DNA of 48,042 bases from a virus: the IMG/VR virus record IMGVR_UViG_3300037294_000371, positions 1-48,042 of that record; one strand, given 5' to 3'. Positions 39,204-47,469 of this stretch are shown here, piece after piece; position 1 is the first letter of the stretch, and each line of letters begins with the position of its first letter. The notes beneath the pieces were generated by a model that was not told the origin of the DNA, made no database searches, and worked only from the letters and a program-made list of their open reading frames with translations. The translations under genes and the position numbers were made by a program.

Positions 39204-40205
39204 ATGGCAAAAATAAATAATGTATTAAATGTATCTCAATCTAGTTTAAATCAAGATAATACAGAACTTTTTAAACTTGTAGGTATTATAGGAAATGTTG
39301 GTAACGTTTCAAGAAATGCTGTTTTAAACAAAATTAACAACGTTCCTGGTTATACAATCACAGAAATACAATCTCTTTGGTTTAGAGTTCAATATGCAAA
39401 TATTGTAGGTGGTTTTAAAATTTTAAGTTCTACTGAACTTTACAAAATAGCAAATAAAGGTAAAGGTGTATATGGTCTTGGTGGTATTCAATTTGAAAGT
39501 ACAGATATTGAAATTGTATCTTCAAATGAAATTTCAGTAACAGATTATTTAATAAATCCTTTAGTTCAGCAAATTGAGATTTCTGATTTAGAAGGTTTAA
39601 CAATTTCGGAATATGTAAATGCGTTTGTTCCAACTTATATCATTCAATCTCAAGAAATTGCACCTATTTTATTTATAACTCCTGAAGGAAGTTATCTGTT
39701 TCTTAATATAGGAGGCATTTATGGATTGACTGCATCACAAACAACAGAAAGTGATTTTCAATTAATACCTAATTTTTCAAATCCAAATCAAAACAATATT
39801 AATAGATATATTGAAGTAACTCTTAGTGAAATAGGAATTGAAGACTTTAATGATGAATTAATTACACAACAAGCGTTATATGATTATGTTCTTGAAAATC
39901 CTATTGATATTCAAGATATTGAATTATACAAATGGAAAATCACAGAAAATCCAGCACCTGATTTATTGGGATTTGGAATTTACTTAACTCCGTTAAATGA
40001 TGTTTGTGATTATGCTTCACCTATTACAGTAATAATTACAACTTTATATCACAATGGTGTAGAACTTTACCCTGTTGTTGGTGACTCTATATTTGAAGAT
40101 CCAGCAGGTACAATACTTGCAAATCTTAACGCACCATATAGATTACAAAGTGGAACAAACAAACAGATATCTGCAGGTAAAATAGTACCAGGATTTTGTC
40201 TTTAA
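39204..40205 (+). CDS. hypothetical tail or appendage protein
   Basis: The 333-residue product is beta-rich with acidic segments (I-E-I-S-D-L-E-G-L). It lies directly upstream of the fibre gene. It may be a fibre adaptor. No recognised domain. Confidence 0.5.
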   Translation: MAKINNVLNVSQSSLNQDNTELFKLVGIIGNVGNVSRNAVLNKINNVPGYTITEIQSLWFRVQYANIVGGFKILSSTELYKIANKGKGVYGLGGIQFESTDIEIVSSNEISVTDYLINPLVQQIEISDLEGLTISEYVNAFVPTYIIQSQEIAPILFITPEGSYLFLNIGGIYGLTASQTTESDFQLIPNFSNPNQNNINRYIEVTLSEIGIEDFNDELITQQALYDYVLENPIDIQDIELYKWKITENPAPDLLGFGIYLTPLNDVCDYASPITVIITTLYHNGVELYPVVGDSIFEDPAGTILANLNAPYRLQSGTNKQISAGKIVPGFCL

Positions 40206-40216
40206 AAAAAACAAAT

Positions 40217-42298
40217 ATGAAATATCAAATATGGGAACTTAAAGATTTCCAAAAGGGAAATACAAATGAAACAACTAAAGAAAATTTTGTATTACTTGTA
40301 AACGAAACTAAACCCGATATTGAACTTCCTACACTTCAAAGCGTTCTAGACAATAATCACGACTTAATTGATGGAATAAACTCTCAAGGTAATAACGCTG
40401 GGCTTGGTAACACTGGATACGATATAAATGCATTTGGTTATCGCGCAGCAAAAGATAATTCAGGAGACGATGTAAATGCATTAGGTGATAGTTCAGCAAT
40501 AAATAATTCAGGGAGTAGAGTAAACGCAATAGGTAGTAGTTCTTCTAATAACAACACAGGTGATAGAGTCAATGCATTAGGTGGTAATTCTGCCAGTAAC
40601 AACACAGGGGATAATATAAATGCAATAGGTAATTATTCAGCATTTAATAACTCAGGAAATAATGTAAATGCTTTAGGTAACGCTTCAGCGCAAAATAACA
40701 CTTTTAACAACGTTAATCTATTTGGTGATAATACACAAGCAGATGAAGATGGTCAAACAGTATTTGCTAAAACATTTGAAATTTTTGCAAGATTATCTAC
40801 TTCGCTTTTAACAGCCACAAGAAAATACATATTGCCAAATGAAAGTGGAACAATTGCTTTACAGTCTTATGTAGATGCACAAACAGGTACACCCACACTT
40901 CAAGAGGTAACAAGTCAAGGAAATACAACGACAGATAGCATAAATTTTGGTGGTACAGGAATTAACAGTGACTCTAACACAAATGTAGGAGCAGGCTTAG
41001 TATCTGGTATTACTTACATTGGTGGTGTACAGAAAACATTTAGTTTAAGTGGACAACAACTTACATTAGGTACTAGCCAACTTTCAACAAATGTAGGAGT
41101 TGGGACAGTAAGAGTAATTGATAACACAGATTCTAGCACACAGATAACTACTAATGGTCTAATATTAAGAGAAACAGGAAGGTCAGGAAAAATTCATGCA
41201 CCCAATACTGGAGCTGCTACTTTTCAAAACGATTATTATTTACCATCTGCTACTAGTTACCCAGCCGTAAGAACTCTTGCAACAGAAAATTACGTAGACG
41301 CAAAACTAAACCCAACACTAAACGTTTTACCGAAAAAAGGAGCGAATGACTTTGTAGATAGTGCTATAAGTGAGGATGCTAATGCTATAATTTTAAACAA
41401 AACAGCAGACATAAAAGGTAGTTTATTCGTAAATACGGGTGGCGGTTTTAACTCTTCGTTAACCATAAGTAATAATGCCTCACTTGGAAGTTATACTGCT
41501 TTAAATTATTTAAACTCAATCGGTCAGTTTTTCCAAACGGGCATGTATAATTCGGGAGGTGCTTTTTTCTTTATGGTAGAAAGTAAACCCATTGATTTTT
41601 TTACAGATAGCACGTTAAGATTATCAATTGAAGCGGGTGGCGCGGTTAAAATATCTACTCTTTTAAAACTAGGTCAATTTACAACAGCAACTGAACCCGC
41701 TTATGTTAAAGGAGCTTCATTTTTCAACACGACTTTAAACAAGTCAAAGATTGGCGGAGAAACAATATACGAGACGCAAATAACAGGAACGGGTACTATT
41801 GGTAAAATTCAAAAAACTAATGCAGAGGGCGTAATTGGAGATAGTTTAATAAGCGAGAATGGCACAAACTTAATTATTGGGAATCCTTCTTTAAGTCATT
41901 TTCTTTTTACTAATATTGGTGATATTTCTTCTAAATTCGATAACAGCACAAGAGTTCAATTTACACAAAATCATGCAGATAGTTTTGGTGCTGGTTACGG
42001 AGCAAATGGTAATGGCGGTTTTAGAATTGGTGGCGATGCTGCATTTTCTTACATAACTGCTTCGGGAACAGATTTGCTACTTCAAGCGATTCAAGGTAGA
42101 GTTGGAATACGCACAATAACACCAACAGAAGCATTAGACGTAAACGGCAGTATCAAACTTTCAAACTTATTAAAACTAGGTCAATTTACAACCGCGACCG
42201 AGCCAGCCTACGTTAAAGGAGCATCTTTTTTCAACACGACTTTAAATAAAATGCGAATTGGTGGTGCGACAGCATACGAAACAGTAACAAGTTCATAA
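40217..42298 (+). CDS. tail fibre / adhesin with 16-residue repeats
   Basis: ATG 40217 gives 693 residues; an in-frame start at 40196 is less likely because it overlaps the upstream gene. Near residues 60-175 there are about seven 16-residue repeats of the form N-N-T-G-D-R-V-N-A-L-G-G-N-S-A-S, as in beta-helical adhesins. The C-terminal part contains A-Y-V-K-G-A-S-F-F-N-T-T-L-N-K twice, followed by I-G-G. This is a receptor-binding fibre shape. From about 41.3 kb the base composition shifts toward G and C, hinting that the C-terminal half was exchanged. Confidence 0.7.
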   Translation: MKYQIWELKDFQKGNTNETTKENFVLLVNETKPDIELPTLQSVLDNNHDLIDGINSQGNNAGLGNTGYDINAFGYRAAKDNSGDDVNALGDSSAINNSGSRVNAIGSSSSNNNTGDRVNALGGNSASNNTGDNINAIGNYSAFNNSGNNVNALGNASAQNNTFNNVNLFGDNTQADEDGQTVFAKTFEIFARLSTSLLTATRKYILPNESGTIALQSYVDAQTGTPTLQEVTSQGNTTTDSINFGGTGINSDSNTNVGAGLVSGITYIGGVQKTFSLSGQQLTLGTSQLSTNVGVGTVRVIDNTDSSTQITTNGLILRETGRSGKIHAPNTGAATFQNDYYLPSATSYPAVRTLATENYVDAKLNPTLNVLPKKGANDFVDSAISEDANAIILNKTADIKGSLFVNTGGGFNSSLTISNNASLGSYTALNYLNSIGQFFQTGMYNSGGAFFFMVESKPIDFFTDSTLRLSIEAGGAVKISTLLKLGQFTTATEPAYVKGASFFNTTLNKSKIGGETIYETQITGTGTIGKIQKTNAEGVIGDSLISENGTNLIIGNPSLSHFLFTNIGDISSKFDNSTRVQFTQNHADSFGAGYGANGNGGFRIGGDAAFSYITASGTDLLLQAIQGRVGIRTITPTEALDVNGSIKLSNLLKLGQFTTATEPAYVKGASFFNTTLNKMRIGGATAYETVTSS
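40399..40736 (+). repeat. degenerate 48-bp tandem coding repeat
   Basis: About seven imperfect copies of a 48-bp unit encode the fibre protein's 16-residue repeats (N-x-[ST]-G-x-x-[VI]-N-A-[LIF]-G). Such arrays change copy number by slippage, altering fibre length. Confidence 0.6.
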
Positions 42299-42320
42299 TT
42301 AACAAATAAATAATAATAAA

Positions 42321-42611
42321 ATGGCAGTATTTACAGAAGAAAGAACACCGAATGAATTTTTGGTAAGATGGAATAACGAGGGAGTAATTCAAGGCGCACA
42401 CATTGGGTGGTTAGATACCGTATTGAAAGATGGCGTAGTACTAAGCCAAACAGAAACTAATGTAGAGAGCGTAGCAATGGGATTGCGAGAAGGTTTTCCT
42501 TTAACCGATATACTAACACAGTTACAATTAGATTGCGTCTTAGAGCGTGAAACTTTGCTTTTAGAAATACAAACTTTAAAAGCAGAAATTACAGAGTTAA
42601 AAACACCGTAG
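42321..42611 (+). CDS. small fibre-associated or chaperone-like protein
   Basis: The 96-residue product starts M-A-V-F-T-E-E-R-T-P-N-E-F-L-V-R-W and ends with a coiled coil (L-L-L-E-I-Q-T-L-K-A-E-I). Composition resembles the 3' end of the fibre gene, so it likely moved with it. A fibre chaperone role is possible. Confidence 0.5.
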   Translation: MAVFTEERTPNEFLVRWNNEGVIQGAHIGWLDTVLKDGVVLSQTETNVESVAMGLREGFPLTDILTQLQLDCVLERETLLLEIQTLKAEITELKTP

Positions 42612-42710
42612 AAATAACTTACAGTAACCCACAATAACCAATAATCAATTATTAGAAAAACCAGAAATAATTTACAAAAGTAGTTAAATTGTTTTTTAAT
42701 AAATAACAAA

Positions 42711-42947
42711 ATGAGTGAAATAATTATAAACGAAAACATAAATAACGTAATTGTATCAATAAACGAATTAAACGAAGATGTTAATGTTTTAATTAACGAA
42801 ACTTTTGAAACCTTTGTTATACAAATTGAAGAAAAAGGACAAAAGGGAGATTCTACTTACGAAATTGCATTATTAAATGGATTTGTTGGTACAGAGTTAC
42901 AGTGGTTAGAAAGTTTAAAAGACTTAGACGGAGGAATAATATATTAA
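42711..42947 (+). CDS. small tail-module protein
   Basis: In this 78-residue protein, I-I-I-N-E-N-I-N-N-V and E-E-K-G-Q-K-G-D-S-T-Y-E-I-A-L-L-N-G-F-V-G-T resemble the short collagen-like and E-W-L-x-S-L-K-linker start of phage fibre proteins. It precedes two related fibre-type genes. Confidence 0.5.
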   Translation: MSEIIINENINNVIVSINELNEDVNVLINETFETFVIQIEEKGQKGDSTYEIALLNGFVGTELQWLESLKDLDGGIIY

Positions 42948-42959
42948 ATAAAAAAAACA

Positions 42960-43400
42960 ATGGCAAATCAGATTTTATTAAAAAGAAAAGCAACAACAGG
43001 TGCTCCTTCTCTAGCACAGTTAACTGTTGGTGAAATGTGTTTAGTTATCCCAGATAACGCAATTTATTGGAAAAAAGACAGTGGTACTATTGTAGGTCCA
43101 ATAATAGTTGGTGGTATTGGAAACATGTCTAAATCTATTTATGACACTAATGACAATGGAATAGTAGATACATCTACAAATGCTTTAGCGCTGGGGGGTA
43201 TTGTGGCATCTTCTTATGCATTACAATCCTACGTAACTGCTCAAATTAATGCTCTAGTAAATGGTGCTAGTACAACGTTAGACACACTTCAAGAATTAGC
43301 TGCAGCTTTAGGTAATGATGCTAACTTTTCAGCAACTATTACAAATTTAATTGGTACTAAATTAGATGCTAATTCTGTTATTGATGGTGGTACAATATAA
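42960..43400 (+). CDS. tail fibre-type protein
   Basis: The N-terminus of this 146-residue protein, I-L-L-K-R-K-A-T-T-G-A-P-S-L-A-Q-L-T-V-G-E, and T-L-D-T-L-Q-E-L-A-A-A-L-G-N-D-A-N-F are typical phage tail-fibre segments, also seen in other phages of Bacteroidota. Probably part of the host-recognition apparatus. Confidence 0.65.
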   Translation: MANQILLKRKATTGAPSLAQLTVGEMCLVIPDNAIYWKKDSGTIVGPIIVGGIGNMSKSIYDTNDNGIVDTSTNALALGGIVASSYALQSYVTAQINALVNGASTTLDTLQELAAALGNDANFSATITNLIGTKLDANSVIDGGTI

Positions 43401-43410
43401 AAAGTAAATA

Positions 43411-44154
43411 ATGGCAAACATAATTAAATTAAAAAATAAAACAACTACAGGTACTATTGTTGAAAATTTAGAAGATAGAGAAATGTTAGTTAATAATGTA
43501 GATTCAAAAGCTTTTGTACGAATTAATGAAACATTAAAAGAATTTTTATTTGATGAAGATTTAAGAGGTGGTGCTTTAAGTACAAAAGAAAGAATAAACA
43601 CAATTTCTAATTTTGCTAGTCCAAATGCAGGAGGTGTAATTTCAGGTCAATTTTATGATAACTCATTTCATGGTGGAGCATCAGGAACTTTAGCAAGTAG
43701 AGCTAATGGATTTGATTTAGCACCCTATTACACAAGTACTCCTATAACTATTGATACAATTGGCTGTTCTGTTTCTACTGGATTGGCTAGTTCATTATTT
43801 AAAATAGTTATTTATAGTTCTAGTATAAACGGTTTTCCTGAAAATTTGTTATATGAAAGTGGCGATTTATCAAGTGCAGCTGCTGGTTTTTTTGGAGCTA
43901 CATTAAATTTTACATTTCAAAGTGGTACACAATATTATTTAGGAGTACGAACGTCAAGCACTTCTACTTTAAGAACAATACCTATCACAAGTGCTGTAAA
44001 TATGGGATTACTTTCAAGCAGTGCCACAAGTTATACAACAATTTTAAGAAGAACAATTACTTATGCAACTGCAGCTCCTGCTATATGGAATTTTGTAAAT
44101 GCAGATAGAATAGCAAATATAACACCGCCATCAATAAGATTTAGAGCAGTTTAA
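43411..44154 (+). CDS. tail fibre-type protein, second copy of the A-N-I-I-K-L start
   Basis: The opening of this 247-residue protein, M-A-N-I-I-K-L-K-N-K-T-T-T-G, parallels M-A-N-Q-I-L-L-K-R-K-A-T-T-G of the preceding gene. The rest is Ser/Thr/Gly-rich and beta-structured, ending S-I-R-F-R-A-V. Likely another appendage protein, possibly a jelly-roll tip. Confidence 0.6.
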   Translation: MANIIKLKNKTTTGTIVENLEDREMLVNNVDSKAFVRINETLKEFLFDEDLRGGALSTKERINTISNFASPNAGGVISGQFYDNSFHGGASGTLASRANGFDLAPYYTSTPITIDTIGCSVSTGLASSLFKIVIYSSSINGFPENLLYESGDLSSAAAGFFGATLNFTFQSGTQYYLGVRTSSTSTLRTIPITSAVNMGLLSSSATSYTTILRRTITYATAAPAIWNFVNADRIANITPPSIRFRAV

Positions 44155-44203
44155 AAACCTAAAATAAAAAATATTATTTAAAAAAAAACATAGTTAATAA
44201 ATC

Positions 44204-44629
44204 ATGATAGATCCAAATATTGGAGCAGACCTTTTTAAAGAAGTTTTAAAGGTGGATCCAAAAAACAGGTCTTGGGCAATAAATGTAATTGTAATATGTA
44301 TGGCTATTGCTATATGTATTACAGTCTTTTTTGTATTCCAAGCTCAAAAAAGTCAAGCAATACAAGATAAACTAAAAGCAGAGTCTAAATTAGAAACGTT
44401 ACAATTACTTTACGTAGATGAAGGAAAAGAATGTCCTGGATTAATTCAAAATGCTGTTGAAAAAAGAGATCTTTATTGGACTTTAAAGTTAGATAACCTA
44501 CAGAACAAATATCTCAAGAAATTTGAAGATGAACACAGAGAATCTATTTTAAAATTTAAATATTTAAATGAAGAAACTAAAAAAGTTAAAAAAAGAACTG
44601 AACAATTAAATAAAAAAATAACAGAATGA
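44204..44629 (+). CDS. single-pass membrane protein with long coiled coil, spanin-like
   Basis: In this 141-residue protein, one helix (V-I-V-I-C-M-A-I-A-I-C-I-T-V-F-F-V-F) near residue 26 is followed by a charged coiled coil to the end. Located just before the endolysin gene, so an inner-membrane spanin or holin-associated protein is inferred. Confidence 0.6.
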   Translation: MIDPNIGADLFKEVLKVDPKNRSWAINVIVICMAIAICITVFFVFQAQKSQAIQDKLKAESKLETLQLLYVDEGKECPGLIQNAVEKRDLYWTLKLDNLQNKYLKKFEDEHRESILKFKYLNEETKKVKKRTEQLNKKITE

Positions 44630-44862
44630 AAAAACTAAAAATGTTTCCTTTTCTATTTATTTTTGTATTTATGACTTCTGGTAAAACAACACACAGTAAA
44701 AAAGTTGTACATGAAGAAGAAAAACCTAAATATGAAAAAGAATTAATTGAAATAAATAAAAACTTATACATTTCAAACAAAAATCTAGATCATATTTCAG
44801 ATGTTATCAAAAATAATGATACATTAAAACAAATAAAAACAAGACTTAAAAAAAGTAAATAA
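44626..44862 (+). CDS. exported small protein, possible outer spanin
   Basis: The 78-residue product has a signal-like start (M-K-K-L-K-M-F-P-F-L-F-I-F-V-F-M-T-S-G) followed by a charged helical tail. No lipobox cysteine is visible. Overlaps its neighbour by 4 nt and abuts the endolysin start. Confidence 0.5.
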   Translation: MKKLKMFPFLFIFVFMTSGKTTHSKKVVHEEEKPKYEKELIEINKNLYISNKNLDHISDVIKNNDTLKQIKTRLKKSK

Positions 44863-45374
44863 TGGCACTAGATATATTAACTGTAGAACGAATTAAAACA
44901 ATGCATCCTGACGAAAGAAAAGAACTTTTGGAAGACTATGCTTATGTAAACGAGAAACTTCTTGGAAAAGGCGTTAGATTGCGTTTTGCATACACATATC
45001 GAACTCCTGCAGAACAAGATCAAATTTTTAAACAAAGACCTAAAGTAACAAACGCAAAAGGTTGGCAAAGTATTCATAATTATGGATTAGCTTTTGACAT
45101 TGTTTTATTGTACGATTTAGACAACAATGGTACTTTTGAAACAGCATCTTGGGATATGAAAAAAGATTTTGATAATGACAAAGTTGCTGACTGGATGGAA
45201 GTTACTAATTATTTTAAATCTAAAGGTTGGGAATGGGGTGGTGATTGGAAAAATTTCAAAGATGCACCTCATTTTCAGAAAGTAAAAGGTTTAACATGGC
45301 AAGCATTAAAAGAAAAAGTAGATAAAGGAATTGTCATAAAAGATTGCAATAAAATTACTTATCCAAAGATTTAA
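44862..45374 (+). CDS. endolysin, L-alanyl-D-glutamate peptidase (M15)
   Basis: The 170-residue product contains S70-I-H72-N-Y-G-L-A-F-D79 (the S-x-H-x-x-G-x-x-x-D zinc site) and D-A-P-H137-F, the third ligand, as in M15C peptidases. It cleaves the peptide stem of peptidoglycan at lysis. The W-G-G-D-W motif lies in between. There is no signal peptide, so a holin is needed for release. Confidence 0.88.
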   Translation: MALDILTVERIKTMHPDERKELLEDYAYVNEKLLGKGVRLRFAYTYRTPAEQDQIFKQRPKVTNAKGWQSIHNYGLAFDIVLLYDLDNNGTFETASWDMKKDFDNDKVADWMEVTNYFKSKGWEWGGDWKNFKDAPHFQKVKGLTWQALKEKVDKGIVIKDCNKITYPKI

Positions 45375-45377
45375 CTT

Positions 45378-45698
45378 ATGAATAAATACAATCAATATAA
45401 AAAAGGAGATACATGGAAAGGTAGAAAAATTACTTTTCCATTTAACCTCACAGGTGTTTCAGTTTTATGTCAATTTAAACCAGATATAACATCTGATTAT
45501 TCAACATTTGTTTTTAAAACAGAAGATAACACAATTTTAATACCTTTACCTTTAACTGGTGAAATGTTTTTTAAACCAAGAATAATGAATTATCCTGTAG
45601 GTATGTATTACTATGACGTTCAATTAACTTTTCCAAATGGAGATGTTGTTAGTTACATTCCTGACACACTTACAATATTACAAGATATTACAACATAA
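45378..45698 (+). CDS. small beta-sandwich phage protein
   Basis: In this 106-residue protein, K-G-D-T-W-K-G-R-K-I-T-F-P-F and P-V-G-M-Y-Y-Y-D-V-Q-L-T-F-P-N-G form the BppU-like pattern seen in upper baseplate or appendage proteins. Likely structural. Confidence 0.55.
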   Translation: MNKYNQYKKGDTWKGRKITFPFNLTGVSVLCQFKPDITSDYSTFVFKTEDNTILIPLPLTGEMFFKPRIMNYPVGMYYYDVQLTFPNGDVVSYIPDTLTILQDITT

Positions 45699-45780
45699 AT
45701 ATTTAACAATTTAAAAAAAAAACAATAACCGAATATTAAGAAACGCGAAATCTCTTATAATTCTATAAATTAGTAATAAG

Positions 45781-46383
45781 ATGATAAACATAAATAAAGT
45801 ATACATTTCAATAGGAATTATTTTAATAATTATTTCTTTTTTTATTGGAAGATTTACAGTAGGTACAATTGATACTAAAATAAAAGTTACAGTTCCTGAA
45901 GTAAAAAATACTTCTGAATTAATTATAAATCCAGAGCCAGTCAAAAACAAAATTAAAGATAGTATTGTTTACAAAGACTCAGTTATTTATCACACAAAAT
46001 TTAATAAAGCATTAGCACAAGATTTTATAAATACAACATCTGACATTGAAAAGTTAAACAAGTTTATCAGTGCTGTTGAATTAAATGAATATGAAATCCC
46101 TTATGATGATGAATTTTTATCTACAAAAAGTTATATAAAAACAGAAGGTAAGGTTATTTCTTTTAGACAAGATTATGTAATAAAAGAACGTAAAATAGGC
46201 TTAGATGTAAAAGTTCCTGCAAAAGTTAACTTTTTAATTGGCTCTAGTGTAGAAAACACAATTAAGTTAGATGAATTTAACATAAAAGTTTTAGGCGGAA
46301 TACAACGTAAAAATGGAGATATAATATTGGGTGGTTACGGTTTAAATAAAACAATTGAAGTTGGTTATTTATTTAAATTGTAA
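45781..46383 (+). CDS. single-pass membrane protein (DUF6808-like in style)
   Basis: In this 200-residue protein, the N-terminal helix (I-S-I-G-I-I-L-I-I-I-S-F-F-I-G-R-F) is followed by a periplasmic beta-rich part. In related phages such proteins lie near lysis and tail genes. The ending G-G-Y-G-L-N-K is typical, from memory. Function unknown. Confidence 0.5.
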   Translation: MININKVYISIGIILIIISFFIGRFTVGTIDTKIKVTVPEVKNTSELIINPEPVKNKIKDSIVYKDSVIYHTKFNKALAQDFINTTSDIEKLNKFISAVELNEYEIPYDDEFLSTKSYIKTEGKVISFRQDYVIKERKIGLDVKVPAKVNFLIGSSVENTIKLDEFNIKVLGGIQRKNGDIILGGYGLNKTIEVGYLFKL

Positions 46384-46420
46384 AAATATCTAAAATAATT
46401 ATAAAATAAACCCCAAAAAA

Positions 46421-46452
46421 TTAGGAATTCTGATTTATTTGTATTACCTTTG
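46421..46452 (+). promoter_or_regulatory. promoter, TTAGGA-N18-TACCTTTG
   Basis: TTAGGA (46421-46426) and TACCTTTG (46445-46452), 18 nt apart; extended identity AATTAGGAATTCT with the promoter at 20740. It drives the exonuclease gene 27 nt downstream. Confidence 0.82.
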
Positions 46453-46478
46453 TATTATATTAATCTATACATAATAAC

Positions 46479-47414
46479 ATGAATAAAGAAGAAATTAAAT
46501 CATTTTTAAGGAATAAAAACGGTTATTTAAAAGAAGGTGGTAAAAGATTAAGAAAAGTTTTGTTAAACAAAGGCTTTACAACAACAATTAGTCAATGTAA
46601 AGACGCAATTAGAGAAGTAAATGCTGAAGTTAAAAAAACAACAACTACGTTTCAAAACAATGAAGGAAAGATTCTTATTTATGATTTAGAAACTTCTCCA
46701 AATCAAGGTTGGTTTTGGAGAGCAGGTTATAAACAAAATATTATGCCTAATCAAATAACTAAAGAAAGAGCAATTATTTGTGTTTCTTATAAATGGTTAG
46801 GTGAAGATACAGTTTACAACTTAACTTGGGATAAAAACCAGTGTGATAAATTTTTAATTGAACAATTTGTCGAAGTTTTAAATGAATCAGATATGATTGT
46901 TGCTCACAACGGAGATCGTTTTGATATAAAGTGGTTTAAGACAAGAGCATTGTTTCATAGAATACCTACATTACCAAATTACAAACAATTCGATACTCTA
47001 AAAGTTGCTAAATCTAAACTTTATTTAAATTCTAATAGATTGGACTATATTGCTAAATTTTTAGGGTTTGAAGGTAAGATACAAACTACTCCTGATTTAT
47101 GGAATCAGGTTGTTTCTGTAAACAATAGAGAAGCATTAAAAGACATGCTAGATTACTGTGATGAAGATGTAAGACAGCTAGAAAAAGTTTATAACGAACT
47201 TAAGTATTTAGACAATCCTAGAATTCACGCAGGGGTATTAAATGGTACAGTTAAACAAACGTCACCTGTTACAGGAAGCGTAAATATTAAACAAGTTAAA
47301 TTAGTAACTACAAACTCTGGTACAGTTAAACACATTATGATTGATTTAGATACTGGTAGACATTTTGAAATGTCAAACACAAATTACTTAAAATATTTAG
47401 AAATAAACAAATAA
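46479..47414 (+). CDS. DEDD-type 3'-5' exonuclease (RNase H-like)
   Basis: In this 311-residue protein, Y-D69-L-E71-T-S-P, A-H-N-G-D-R-F-D149, F-D-T-L-K and Y226-C-D-E-D230 make up the DEDDy active site. The first ~50 residues look like a helical DNA-binding region (Y-L-K-E-G-G-K-R-L-R-K-V-L-L). A C-terminal ~50-residue beta region follows. It lies alone between a strong promoter and terminator amid structural genes and shares the early-type promoter, so early expression for DNA or RNA processing is likely. Confidence 0.85.
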   Translation: MNKEEIKSFLRNKNGYLKEGGKRLRKVLLNKGFTTTISQCKDAIREVNAEVKKTTTTFQNNEGKILIYDLETSPNQGWFWRAGYKQNIMPNQITKERAIICVSYKWLGEDTVYNLTWDKNQCDKFLIEQFVEVLNESDMIVAHNGDRFDIKWFKTRALFHRIPTLPNYKQFDTLKVAKSKLYLNSNRLDYIAKFLGFEGKIQTTPDLWNQVVSVNNREALKDMLDYCDEDVRQLEKVYNELKYLDNPRIHAGVLNGTVKQTSPVTGSVNIKQVKLVTTNSGTVKHIMIDLDTGRHFEMSNTNYLKYLEINK

Positions 47415-47418
47415 ACTC

Positions 47419-47450
47419 AAAGCCTTCAAGAAATTGAGGGCTTTTTTTTT
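47419..47450 (+). terminator. Rho-independent terminator with GAAA loop
   Basis: AAAGCCTTCAA-GAAA-TTGAGGGCTTT, 11 bp with one G-U, a GNRA tetraloop and T10 tail. It closes the exonuclease transcription unit. Confidence 0.93.
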
Positions 47451-47469
47451 GTTATAAACAATTTAATAT

